From an uncultured Ignavibacteriota bacterium (lineage in GTDB: Bacteria > Bacteroidota > Ignavibacteria > Palsa-1295), in contig CAIUMP010000044.1 of the NCBI GenBank assembly GCA_903900335.1, positions 1 through 64,000 of the forward strand: DNA of 64,000 bases. Reading direction: 5' to 3'. Both the position numbers and the translations under genes were made by a program. Below the pieces are notes generated by a model. That model did not search any database. It was not told the origin of the DNA and saw only the letters and a list, made by a program, of their open reading frames with translations. Shown here in pieces: positions 9,354-18,545 of this stretch (position 1 is the stretch's first letter; every line of letters begins with the position of its first letter).

Positions 9354-9854
9354 ATGACCCCTCCCTTAGCTGAAGATCACTCTCTTTGCAAAGTGTTAGA
9401 TTCCCTCATCGCAACGGATGAGCCCCTCATCACCGCGCTCTCCAACGCCGCGGCACTTCTCTACACCACTCTCGAAAACATCAACTGGTGCGGATTTTAT
9501 ATCTTCGATGGTGAGAAACTCGTCCTCGGGCCATTCGGCGGCAAACCGGCGTGCACCGTGATACCGATGGGCAAGGGTGTCTGTGGTACTGCAGCGCAGA
9601 AACGGGAGATCATCAGCGTTGCAGATGTGGATGAATTTCCGGGTCACATTGCTTGCGATGCTGCGTCTCAATCTGAAATAGTGCTCCCGATCATCCTGAG
9701 TGATGGCAAGCTCTTCGGTGTTCTCGATGTGGATGCACCTGTGAAGAACCGATTCACGGACGAGGACGAAGGCGAACTTGCCGAAGTGGTTTCAGTTCTT
9801 GTCGGTAAGCTCGATGCAATTATTACAAGATCCGGCAACAGCTGGATTTCGTAA
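9354..9854 (+). CDS. msrC: Free methionine-(R)-sulfoxide reductase (GAF domain, fRMsr)
   Basis: 166 residues, a single GAF domain. Family signatures are clear: NWCGFYIFDGEKLVLGPFGG, KPACTVIPMGKGVCG and EFPGHIACDAASQSEIVLPI. The three redox cysteines fall at 67, 77 and 101, with the same 10 and 24 residue spacing as in the characterised enzyme. It reduces free methionine-R-sulfoxide with thioredoxin, protecting against oxidative damage. It is divergent from homogentisate dioxygenase (138-bp gap) and convergent with the OmpA-like gene (10-bp gap). Its TAA stop is part of a TTCGTAA heptamer repeat. Confidence 0.9.
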   Translation: MTPPLAEDHSLCKVLDSLIATDEPLITALSNAAALLYTTLENINWCGFYIFDGEKLVLGPFGGKPACTVIPMGKGVCGTAAQKREIISVADVDEFPGHIACDAASQSEIVLPIILSDGKLFGVLDVDAPVKNRFTDEDEGELAEVVSVLVGKLDAIITRSGNSWIS

Positions 9855-9868
9855 TTCGTAACTCCTAT
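9848..9868. repeat. Heptamer repeat TTCGTAA overlapping the msrC stop codon
   Basis: TTCGTAA at 9848-9854 and 9855-9861, then a degenerate CTCCTAT. The first unit supplies the stop codon of the plus-strand gene. It resembles the TTCATAA array at 51639-51666. Confidence 0.6.
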
Positions 9869-11958
9869 TTTCCTTTGACGACCGCATCAAGTGGCGTCTC
9901 GACCTCGACTCTCACCGTCCTGCAATAATATCGTCCCTCGGGAAGATGATTGTCATAGAGCAGGTTCGACGGCCCGATCCCTTTCGTGCTCGTGATCTTC
10001 GAATTGGATTTCTCTGCAAGGATCACATCGCGCACATTGAATGCGCGATCCTCCGATAGCTTCTCATTGTGCTTGAGTTCGCCTAAGTTATCGGTCGAGC
10101 CGGTGATCGTCGCAGAGGAAACATCGTAAAATGACTTCGACACGAACTGCGAAATCATTCGCTTGTTCTGAGGGCCAATCGCGGATTGATCGAAATCAAA
10201 AACAATCAACGACAGGCGACTTAGTTCAAACGGGTTGATGGTTTTCGTTGCGGGAAGTGCAATCGCTAACTTCGAGTGCGCTCCGTTCGTCGCTGTGGCT
10301 TCAAGTTCAAAAGTGAGAGAGTCGTTCGTGCCCAATGATTTGGCGAGTGATTCGATCTGCCCATCAGTCGGCATCCACTCTATGCTGCTCGGCGGTGCGC
10401 CGTTGCCAGAGGATTCGTAGATGCTCGCCAAGTTCTTTGCAACCCGCACGCGAATTCTCCAATCACGAACTCCAGCTCGGCTGGTTGCCGCAAGTTGCAA
10501 CGGCAATGACTTTGGCGTGGACGACTCTTCCTTGAACCGCTCATGTACTATCGGCTTGAGGATCTGTCCATCATTGGAAGATAGCTCAACTCTTCTATTC
10601 TCTTCGAGACCCTCTGCGTACTCCGTGCTTGATGGATTGTGGGGTGCTTCGCTCGTTGTGACGAACAGACGTTGTGGCTCAATTTTCCAGACCTTCACCA
10701 AATAATCTCGAACAGCCTCTGCTCGCGCCACACCCAGTTGCTCGCCGTATTCTCGGGTACTGACTTCTCGTCCGTCTGTTGTGCCATTGATCGTCAGATG
10801 TGAAGCAGCAGCAGACCTCATGCGGCTTCCAATGACGTTAAGCAAATTATAGTAGGACTCGAGTGACCGATGCGGAAGCTCACTCTCTCGGAATCGATCG
10901 GCCTCTACAGTCGTGATCTGCGCAAAGCGATCCGGAAGTGTCGAACTAGCACTGTCAAAGAAGACATATGGCAGGATGGGGAAGGTCTCCGTCACTGTTG
11001 TTTCGACAATTCGGAATGGCTCACTAGCAAGCGACACTACCGTGAGTTTTGGTGCCATCGCATTCGGATCCTCACGTACCGCCACAGGTGGCGGGGCAGG
11101 CTTCGTTGGAGGAAGCTCTACGTAAGGCGGCGGTCTATTCCAGCGAACTGCAACTCCTCCGCGGAGCGAGCTCACATGCCATTGAAAATCCGATTCGACG
11201 TTCGTCATCGGATAATAATAGGAAATCTCCGGTGAAATCGTGAAAGACGGTCCGAGCGGAAGTTCATCCCCGATCACTCCGCTTACACCAACGCTCGTAT
11301 GAACATTAGGGATGGTACCTGAGCCATCTTCGCGGGTCGTAGTGTGTGTCTCTGGATAGAATACACCTTTGGGTGAGAGTATCTCAGCGGTCTGCGTATA
11401 GTTCGCTGAACTTCCTAATGGTATTCCTGCTTCAAGGTTTGAACCAAGGTAGAGGGCGAGACCCTTGATCGGCCTCACACGAAGCCCCGCTGACAGGTTA
11501 ACAAAACCTAAGCTCGCATGGTACGTGCTCTGCTGGATGAGCGGAACGTACTTGTTTGAATTCGGATCGAGAACGGTAAGATTGTTCGAGACCGCGGCGC
11601 CGAACTCCCCTCCACGATTTACAAGGCCAGCGCCAAACGTCAGGTCCAATCGTCGATAGAAATTGAACGGCACTTCGCCAAAAAACTCAATGGCATAGCC
11701 ACCGCCCTTGCCATCGGAGTACGTGCCACATGTCGGGCAGATCGCGGTGGTATGGTGATAGTTTTCGAGATAACCGGCGCGAAACCCAGCATGAAAAGGT
11801 GAGAGCGTTGCGTCCTGGGTGCTTTGAGCGCATGCTAAAGAAGCTCCGAACAATTCAGTGACAACCAGTATAAAACAGAGACGAAAGGCACGCCATCCGC
11901 GACCCTTCGCTGTTGTCCAATATCGGACTTCGCCCCTCGAACCGTGACTAACGCTCAC
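9865..11958 (-). CDS. Outer-membrane protein with two OmpA-like domains
   Basis: 697 residues. A GTG start inside GTGA overlaps the stop of the upstream 1643-residue gene by 4 nt, indicating translational coupling. The signal peptide has its hydrophobic core at about 27-45, ending ACAQ. Residues about 50-280 have the alternating Tyr/Gly-rich pattern of an outer-membrane beta-barrel. A first OmpA-like region (about 330-470) holds VFFDSASSTLP and the SRE...EENRRVEL block; a second (about 590-690) holds FDFDQSAIGPQNK and STDNLGE...LSEDRA. OmpA domains bind peptidoglycan, so it probably anchors or organises the surface proteins encoded upstream. Two such domains in one chain is less common. It is the last gene of a four-gene operon. 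Confidence 0.85.
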   Translation of the reverse strand: MSVSHGSRGEVRYWTTAKGRGWRAFRLCFILVVTELFGASLACAQSTQDATLSPFHAGFRAGYLENYHHTTAICPTCGTYSDGKGGGYAIEFFGEVPFNFYRRLDLTFGAGLVNRGGEFGAAVSNNLTVLDPNSNKYVPLIQQSTYHASLGFVNLSAGLRVRPIKGLALYLGSNLEAGIPLGSSANYTQTAEILSPKGVFYPETHTTTREDGSGTIPNVHTSVGVSGVIGDELPLGPSFTISPEISYYYPMTNVESDFQWHVSSLRGGVAVRWNRPPPYVELPPTKPAPPPVAVREDPNAMAPKLTVVSLASEPFRIVETTVTETFPILPYVFFDSASSTLPDRFAQITTVEADRFRESELPHRSLESYYNLLNVIGSRMRSAAASHLTINGTTDGREVSTREYGEQLGVARAEAVRDYLVKVWKIEPQRLFVTTSEAPHNPSSTEYAEGLEENRRVELSSNDGQILKPIVHERFKEESSTPKSLPLQLAATSRAGVRDWRIRVRVAKNLASIYESSGNGAPPSSIEWMPTDGQIESLAKSLGTNDSLTFELEATATNGAHSKLAIALPATKTINPFELSRLSLIVFDFDQSAIGPQNKRMISQFVSKSFYDVSSATITGSTDNLGELKHNEKLSEDRAFNVRDVILAEKSNSKITSTKGIGPSNLLYDNHLPEGRYYCRTVRVEVETPLDAVVKGK

Positions 11959-14900
11959 TTAATTACCACCAACCTCTCACCTGCCCGGTAATCTCCGGCC
12001 CGAAAATCTATGTAGTAGGCTCCTGCTGCCAAAAGGCGAGCATCGAATTCCAGATGATAACTTCCACCACCCATCTTAGCGCTACCATCCAAGAGAGTGA
12101 GAACGCTCACCCCTGTGCTGTTGAAAATGTTCAGCATCGGACTCGCATCTTCGATAAATGATACATCTATCGCAACACGCCCCGTCGCCGGATTTGGATG
12201 AGGCGTTGAGATCGAGTTCGAGCCTACCCGGAATTCCAGATGGGTGATATTACACCGCGGCCCAACACTCACAACCCCAGTGTCCCCGACCGGGCGTGGC
12301 TTGATAAACATGATGGAGTCGCTGGTAAACGTCCCTGGCGCCAGTGTCATGATCGAAACGACGCTATCCGGCGCGGTGATCAGGAACTTGGCCCGAGCAA
12401 CCTCTCCGGTGTCAACGTTATTGCAACTCAGAAGTGAGATCGCGAGAGACCCAAGATTGTCCGTCACTATTGCGTTCGAATATTTTGATTTCGCGCTCAG
12501 ATATTCAAGCTGCCGTGGGTTGTAGTTAAGTGTGAATCGAACATCCAAAGGTGTGAGCGGTATCGCACGGTCGAGCCTGATCGGCACTTCTACGGTATCT
12601 GCGATCCGCCCTCCAATCGAATCGAGGGATGAGTAGTCCGGAGTTACCTGCATTTTAAATGGAAACGGCGGTGCGTAGCCGTAGCTTGTGAGACGGCCGC
12701 TATCAATGGCCAGACATGGCTTATTCGAGTAGGCGACAATCGTAGTATCGAAGAGCTGCTCATCACGAGGACAGAAGCGCACCGTCAGCAGAACGGAATC
12801 ACCCGGCAGGATCATCGCAGGCAGCGGTACGTTCGCGCCCGTTACCGTGTGCCACTTCGGCAGTCCCGAGAGTGAATCAAATCGTACCGGCAGCACCCCT
12901 GTGTTATGAATTGTAACGATCTCGTCCTTGCAGCTTTTGACGTTCACGGTGTCATAGGCCGTGAGCTTTGTCATCGCGATCTTCGGTTCGTCGATCTCGA
13001 TGACACCATGGTCGTTGCCAGCGATTATCTTAAAGAAGACAAGCGAATCGCTATCGAAGTTGATATTGTCCAGAGTGATCGGGAATCTGTTCGGGCCACC
13101 AGTCACACGGAATCGTAGCGTATCTATGACTCCCACTTTCACATTGATACCGTTCTTCATTGAGACATTAGCCCCATCGCTGGTATCCTGCATGGATACG
13201 GAATTCGTATAGGCGGACGTACCTCCGATCGGCACAAGCGAGGTGGTATCATAGCCCAGATGATAGAATACATCCATGTACTTCTGCGGAACATCGCGGC
13301 TCGAAAAGATCGGTAACACAAGCGTATCGCAGGTCGTCAACCGAATCGTGTCTCGTCCGATCTTCGAGGTATCGAAGGCCATCTGGAGTCCGAATGCTGG
13401 CGCAAAGCCGGAGCCCATAACGAGCACGCTGGTATCGTAACTATCGCACGGGAAAATGGTGTGGATGAGCATACGCGCCGTGTAGATCTTGGGTGCTCGA
13501 GGGAAGAAATTGACTTTGATCGAGAACTTCTTGTTGCGTTGAATCACCCATGGCAACGGCGCTCCAGTGGAGGCGGAGGCCGTGAAGACTTTCTGATCCG
13601 GTTGGAAAGTGACATCTGTGATGACGATGGAGTCGCCATCGGGGTTGATCGTTACGTCGGGCACAGTGAGCGTTACCGCTCTTGGCTGGGCGGAAGTATC
13701 CACTCTCGTTGCGGGAAATTGCACCTGCGACACGTCTGGCTGGAAATTCATCTCGCGACGGCCACTCAAGTATGTTACAAACGTCGATGTCCAACCCGGC
13801 GAATGTGCCTTGATATGGATCGTGTCATTCTTGACCAGGTTGGCCTTGATCGCCGGAATATTCGGACAGAATGAAATTACCAGTGTGTCAGCAGTCTTTG
13901 GCGCAATGGTAAATGGCAGCGTTTGGTCTCCAGTAGATTGACGCTTCCAGTGAAAGGTGGAAGGCGCAAGCTTTGTCACCCCAGTACCGTCGATCCAGAT
14001 CGAGTCAATTGTGATGGGGACAAGATTGCTAAAATTTGGTAGCGGGATGTTCCTCGACACACAATCACAGGGACGCACCAAACCATAGTTCATAAAGCTC
14101 AGCGGCACTTGCAGCTTCACCGACTGTCCCTGTCCGGTCAGTGCACCAGCGTAGGTATTGACGCATGGTGAATCCACCTGTACCGTGATGTTTGCATTGT
14201 AGGACGAGTCCCCTGTCGGTTGGAACTCCACAATGAGCCACATGGAGTCACGCGGCTGAAGCACCGCAGGCACAGGCGGGTTCACGCTGATCAGCTTATA
14301 GCCGTAAGGAATGGTGATACCGGCGATCTTCTCCGACACCGCACTGGCATTCTCAATGAGAATGCTATCCCGTTTTTGCCAGCCAACTTCGACCAGTCCG
14401 AATGTGGTCAAAGGCGTAACATACACCCTGGGAGCTACACTCGTCCCTCGTAGAAGCAGATGGTACACTTGACCATCCGAGAGGGTCACATCAATGTAGG
14501 CTTCGTCCGCGCGGTCTGTGGAAACATCGTTCGGCGTGTAGGTTATGTTGAAGGTGTAACTTTGATTGTTTGCGAACGGGCCGGGCGGGATCGGATTGGA
14601 GAGTGTGAATTTCCCGGTAGGATCCGAAAGTGTGCTGCCCACAATGGTGACACCCGCTCCAGAAATATTCTGCATCGTGATTATCCCAGAACCAGCTCGG
14701 CATCCAACGATATTTGGCAGGTCCAGATACGGCGGAGTGAAGGAAAATGCCTGAAAGACGCCAGTACCCTCGATCGGAATACACTTTGTCTCATAACAGC
14801 CTTCATCGAAAATGCAAAGCGTATCATAGTAGGTCTGCGGCTGGCGTGGCCGAAACTGCACATTGATCGGAAGCATCTGCTTCGGATTGATCTTCAATAC

Positions 14901-16886
14901 ACGGCCAGCCGTGATCGAGAAAACATCCCCCATACGGAGGTAGGAGTCCATGTTCCGGAAGTCAGCACCGCTATCAATGATGGTTGCGGTTTGTGTTGCG
15001 CTCTTACCGATCGTGACGTTGCCAAACAACACCGCTGGTGTAAGAAAATCAACATCCACAGAGAATCCCCGCCCGGTAAGCGCAACGGTCTTGACAATCT
15101 GACAACCCTTATACGATGCAGAGACTCTCAGCGTCCCGCTGAATGCGCCAGGTTTATCAGGTCGGAACCGCGCGAAGGTCGGCTGCTGCGCCTTCTTCGG
15201 CGGAAGCTTCAGCGGCATCTGAAATCCAAAGCCAAAGAAATTGGGTGGATCGAACATGATCGTATCCACGTACACCGTGTCGCTTCCGAGCGACCGATAC
15301 TGGAAGCTTTGCGCTATGCTGAGCATTCCAGGACAGACCTCGCCGAAGTCCATAGACTTAAGCCGCGTCTTTCCATCGGTGAGCAGCAGTCCGAGAACAT
15401 CCTGCACGCGACCAGAGATCGGAATGAGACCGCTGCCAATGCAGACTTCGTCGCTGGCGATCCGCAATGTGTCAAGAAGAGTTTTAGAAGTATCGAGAAG
15501 ATCCATGCGAACCGTGATGGTCACGCACGAATCCGGTTTCAAGAACTTCGGAAGGCTCAAACCCGGCGACGACCAGGTGAAGTGGTTACTGTCCAGTGTT
15601 ACCTTGTCAATGCGCACAATCCGTGGCCCCGGATTGCAAATCGTCACACTCTTCTCCGAATACGTCGTATTCTGACAGCCTACATAAATGGTATCAAGCG
15701 CGAGCTTTCCCGTTGAGTATTGAAGCTCTGTAACCCGCTGAATATCGAGCGGAATGTTTAGCGGATCACCGCAGGAATTCGTGTTGGCGATCGCGATGCC
15801 AATGGAGAGAGGTCCGATGAGATCCGTGTGAAAATGAGCGCTGAAGGTCGCGGGTGAGCCTTTCGTGAGAATCAGATTGGTTGGAAAGATCGTGACACTC
15901 CCCTTATCCGCTCCATATGCGCTAATGGTCACATTATCACCGCAAAGGGAAGTATCCGTGAGCGTGAACGTGATCGTTGTATCCTGCACGCAGATCAGCT
16001 TCGCGGTAACGGATGCGGGTTGAGCGGAATAATTGAGCGGGATCACTCGGAGACTTGTGTCGCAGAATGCACCGCTGCGCAAAAGCCCAAGATGATTATT
16101 GCCTGTTGCATCACAGAGGAATCCAGCCGAACGATCTTCATTGCAACGGTAGTACAACTCAAGACCAGGCTCATTTCCTGCAAGCGATAGCAGGCGTTGA
16201 CACGAAATCTCCGTACCGGAAAGCGCCCGATGCCACAGCCGCACTTCGTCTATCTGACCTTTGAACGTGCGGCGGTTCACCGTGTCATCATAAAGCGCGT
16301 TGCAGCTACCGATCTCCACGGGAAGCAGACGGTTCTCTGGCGGGTGAAGACGGGTCAGTGGATACATTGGGTTCGCCGCAGTGCCAACCAGCACACCATC
16401 GACGTAAATTCGGGCAGCCGTCGTTTTGGCATCCCATACAGCAGCAATGTGTCGCCAACCATTGACGTATAGATCAGGCACAATGGCACTCGCAATGGTA
16501 TTGTCACTATCCCCCTTGTAAGAATTGTCCTTACTGAGAGCAAAGACGATCTTCGTGTCTTGCGCGTAGAGCACCCACTCATCGTTGTTGTCTTTGTTCG
16601 GTCCCCAGAGACCAGCAATATATTGTATCTTTCCCGGCTGAGGTTGAGGCGCGATCCAAGCTTCAATGGTGATGGCGGTGTCGAATTGGTCTAAGCGGTA
16701 CGACGTATCGACATCCACGTACTGCGCGACTTTGCCGCTCGTTACAGCAATGGTGATCGCATGACCGACGCACTCCTTATCGCCATCACATTTCGCCGGA
16801 AATTGCGCTTGGGCTGGACGTGGCAACATCGCGGCAACGAGTACCGCAAGGAATGCCAGGAAGATCCGAACGCTCCGGTCTGTCAC
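11955..16886 (-). CDS. Giant T9SS-exported LamG/ASH-repeat surface protein
   Basis: 1643 residues. The signal peptide (1-27) ends AQAQ. A LamG/concanavalin-like domain spans about 45-250, with the usual ITIEAWI...GWRHIAAVWD and IDEVRLWHRALS signatures. It is followed by at least eight ASH-type immunoglobulin-fold repeats of roughly 90-110 residues (for example FGEVCPG..., LFGNVTIG..., FGLVEVGW...) up to about 1420, then a cohesin-like module (about 1430-1540, VEVPIRLDRA...YLSAKSKY). The C-terminal T9SS sorting domain (about 1560-1643) starts TPHPNPATGRVAID and ends GERLVVIK. Predicted to be exported across the outer membrane and attached to the surface; probably adhesive or structural. Four nucleotides separate it from the upstream gene stop... 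and it overlaps the OmpA-like gene by 4 nt. Confidence 0.88.
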   Translation of the reverse strand: MTDRSVRIFLAFLAVLVAAMLPRPAQAQFPAKCDGDKECVGHAITIAVTSGKVAQYVDVDTSYRLDQFDTAITIEAWIAPQPQPGKIQYIAGLWGPNKDNNDEWVLYAQDTKIVFALSKDNSYKGDSDNTIASAIVPDLYVNGWRHIAAVWDAKTTAARIYVDGVLVGTAANPMYPLTRLHPPENRLLPVEIGSCNALYDDTVNRRTFKGQIDEVRLWHRALSGTEISCQRLLSLAGNEPGLELYYRCNEDRSAGFLCDATGNNHLGLLRSGAFCDTSLRVIPLNYSAQPASVTAKLICVQDTTITFTLTDTSLCGDNVTISAYGADKGSVTIFPTNLILTKGSPATFSAHFHTDLIGPLSIGIAIANTNSCGDPLNIPLDIQRVTELQYSTGKLALDTIYVGCQNTTYSEKSVTICNPGPRIVRIDKVTLDSNHFTWSSPGLSLPKFLKPDSCVTITVRMDLLDTSKTLLDTLRIASDEVCIGSGLIPISGRVQDVLGLLLTDGKTRLKSMDFGEVCPGMLSIAQSFQYRSLGSDTVYVDTIMFDPPNFFGFGFQMPLKLPPKKAQQPTFARFRPDKPGAFSGTLRVSASYKGCQIVKTVALTGRGFSVDVDFLTPAVLFGNVTIGKSATQTATIIDSGADFRNMDSYLRMGDVFSITAGRVLKINPKQMLPINVQFRPRQPQTYYDTLCIFDEGCYETKCIPIEGTGVFQAFSFTPPYLDLPNIVGCRAGSGIITMQNISGAGVTIVGSTLSDPTGKFTLSNPIPPGPFANNQSYTFNITYTPNDVSTDRADEAYIDVTLSDGQVYHLLLRGTSVAPRVYVTPLTTFGLVEVGWQKRDSILIENASAVSEKIAGITIPYGYKLISVNPPVPAVLQPRDSMWLIVEFQPTGDSSYNANITVQVDSPCVNTYAGALTGQGQSVKLQVPLSFMNYGLVRPCDCVSRNIPLPNFSNLVPITIDSIWIDGTGVTKLAPSTFHWKRQSTGDQTLPFTIAPKTADTLVISFCPNIPAIKANLVKNDTIHIKAHSPGWTSTFVTYLSGRREMNFQPDVSQVQFPATRVDTSAQPRAVTLTVPDVTINPDGDSIVITDVTFQPDQKVFTASASTGAPLPWVIQRNKKFSIKVNFFPRAPKIYTARMLIHTIFPCDSYDTSVLVMGSGFAPAFGLQMAFDTSKIGRDTIRLTTCDTLVLPIFSSRDVPQKYMDVFYHLGYDTTSLVPIGGTSAYTNSVSMQDTSDGANVSMKNGINVKVGVIDTLRFRVTGGPNRFPITLDNINFDSDSLVFFKIIAGNDHGVIEIDEPKIAMTKLTAYDTVNVKSCKDEIVTIHNTGVLPVRFDSLSGLPKWHTVTGANVPLPAMILPGDSVLLTVRFCPRDEQLFDTTIVAYSNKPCLAIDSGRLTSYGYAPPFPFKMQVTPDYSSLDSIGGRIADTVEVPIRLDRAIPLTPLDVRFTLNYNPRQLEYLSAKSKYSNAIVTDNLGSLAISLLSCNNVDTGEVARAKFLITAPDSVVSIMTLAPGTFTSDSIMFIKPRPVGDTGVVSVGPRCNITHLEFRVGSNSISTPHPNPATGRVAIDVSFIEDASPMLNIFNSTGVSVLTLLDGSAKMGGGSYHLEFDARLLAAGAYYIDFRAGDYRAGERLVVIK

Positions 16887-16889
16887 CGA

Positions 16890-18500
16890 TTATCGAGTGA
16901 TTTGTACGAGACGGCTTACCTGTTCCCCATCAGTGCGAAGCGAAAGCAGATATGCCCCGGCAGCAAGATCGGTAGTGAACGGAATGGAATAACTCCCAGC
17001 GGCGAACGATCTCTCCACAATGGTTTGCGTTTGCCTGCCATCCATCGAATTTAACTCCAGCTGAACGACGCCCGCCCGAGGCAATTCAATCGCAGCACTA
17101 GCACGAGAAGCCATCGGATTTGGATATACGCCAAGAGAGAGCCGCTCAATTGGGTTGGCACTCACACCAGCCTGTGCCTTGAGCAATCCAGGAAGCGGAT
17201 TGAGATTCTTATTCGTATCAGCAAGCACTGTCCTGGCATCATCGAGCGTCATTCCAAACCAATCAACAAGAAGAGAGGTATAGACGGAGCGATAATCAAT
17301 CTGCCAGGGCAGGTCGGAATTGGCATCGAGATGGGCGAGGTCAGCAGTTTGTCCGAAGACCCCTCCAGCAACCTGCGTGCCGAATACGAATTGCACAGAG
17401 GCGGCACCGTGATCGGTGCCGTAGCTTCCATTCTCGTGCGGTCGGCGTCCGAACTCGCTCATCGTCAATCCAAGCACGCGGTTGGAGACCTTTTTGCCGG
17501 ATTGATCGAGTTGCAACAAGTCGTATTGAAATTGTGCGATCGCATCCGCGACCTGCCCAAGGAGATTTGCATGAGCACCAGTTCCGGAGTGGTCGTCGCT
17601 GGCCTGATTAACGTGTGTGTCAAAACCACCTACCCCAACCACATACACTCTCGTGTCAAGCCCACCGGCGATCAGCGCAGCAACCGATCCCATCTGCTGT
17701 GCGAATCCATCGCTGGCATAATTACCTTTGAGTTTCGCTTTACCGTTCGTATAGGCATCCTTTACGCGTTGGGCATAGACGTTCGACCGATTCGCAATGT
17801 CGGAGACGAAAGCGTATTCAATTTCATACCGCGTACCGGCGTGTTTGTCGTCGAGGGTATCCGCTCCGGCATCTAGCCCTCCAGCTTGTAGGTTCGGATT
17901 TGCGACTTCGATTCCCATTCTGCCCTTCTCACTCGTAAGCGCGAGCGAGAACCCACCAAAGTTGATCGCTAATGGGTCTTGCGGGAGTGATGCAGGAAAG
18001 CTTGGGTAACGCTGTTCCAGAAATCTTCCGAGCCAACCAGTGTTGAGCACGACATTCAGGTTGTCATCCGGGTTGATACCACTAAGCCAAATATCCGTCG
18101 ATCGGAAGTGGGAAAGATTTGGCTTGTCATAACCGATTCCTTGCAAGACAGCGAGCGACCCGACTTCAAACATCCCCGCGAACCCACGCTTGTCACCACG
18201 GACAAGACCGGGGTTCATGTAGATGCCACCGTAGTTGTAGAGTTGAGACTTGTCGATCGAGATCGTCGGCCGAAGATTCTGGTAGAGTGGGTAATTCACG
18301 TCATCACCGGGTATGACGGTGTTCATCCCGTCATTGCCGCCAAAGAGTTGGACAAGAACCAGAATCTTGTCATTATTTACCGCGTCAAGCTGGGCGAGCA
18401 AGGAAAGCGGCGAGGAGGGGCGTGCATAGACGCGATCCAGCATCACTGGCGCAATGGCTGCTGCGCCAAGAGCTCCCTGAATAAATGTGCGACGTTTCAT
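16890..18500 (-). CDS. DUF1501 family protein with T9SS sorting domain
   Basis: 536 residues from the ATG at 18500. The N-terminus MKRRTFIQGALGAAAIAPVM resembles a twin-arginine-type signal typical of DUF1501 proteins. The core shows the family motifs LVQLFGGNDGMNTVIP near 50-65, GIGYDKPNLSHFRSTDIW, GVGGFDTHVNQ and TMSEFGRRPHENGSYGTDHG, placing it in the alkaline-phosphatase-like/sulfatase-related fold. The C-terminal about 80 residues form a T9SS type A sorting domain (YPNPMASRASAAIELP...). Function unknown. It is translated right after DUF1800, its usual partner; the frame extends upstream to 18542, but the extra 14 residues would displace the signal. Confidence 0.87.
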   Translation of the reverse strand: MKRRTFIQGALGAAAIAPVMLDRVYARPSSPLSLLAQLDAVNNDKILVLVQLFGGNDGMNTVIPGDDVNYPLYQNLRPTISIDKSQLYNYGGIYMNPGLVRGDKRGFAGMFEVGSLAVLQGIGYDKPNLSHFRSTDIWLSGINPDDNLNVVLNTGWLGRFLEQRYPSFPASLPQDPLAINFGGFSLALTSEKGRMGIEVANPNLQAGGLDAGADTLDDKHAGTRYEIEYAFVSDIANRSNVYAQRVKDAYTNGKAKLKGNYASDGFAQQMGSVAALIAGGLDTRVYVVGVGGFDTHVNQASDDHSGTGAHANLLGQVADAIAQFQYDLLQLDQSGKKVSNRVLGLTMSEFGRRPHENGSYGTDHGAASVQFVFGTQVAGGVFGQTADLAHLDANSDLPWQIDYRSVYTSLLVDWFGMTLDDARTVLADTNKNLNPLPGLLKAQAGVSANPIERLSLGVYPNPMASRASAAIELPRAGVVQLELNSMDGRQTQTIVERSFAAGSYSIPFTTDLAAGAYLLSLRTDGEQVSRLVQITR

Positions 18501-18545
18501 AGCAGTAGGGTTTTGGGTGGAGCGAGATGAAGCATACTCCACACT

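Noticed and set aside
14460-15716. A 418-codon plus-strand open frame
   Set aside because: It is the shadow of the giant ASH-repeat protein on the minus strand; its Arg/His-rich composition is typical of antisense frames in this GC range.
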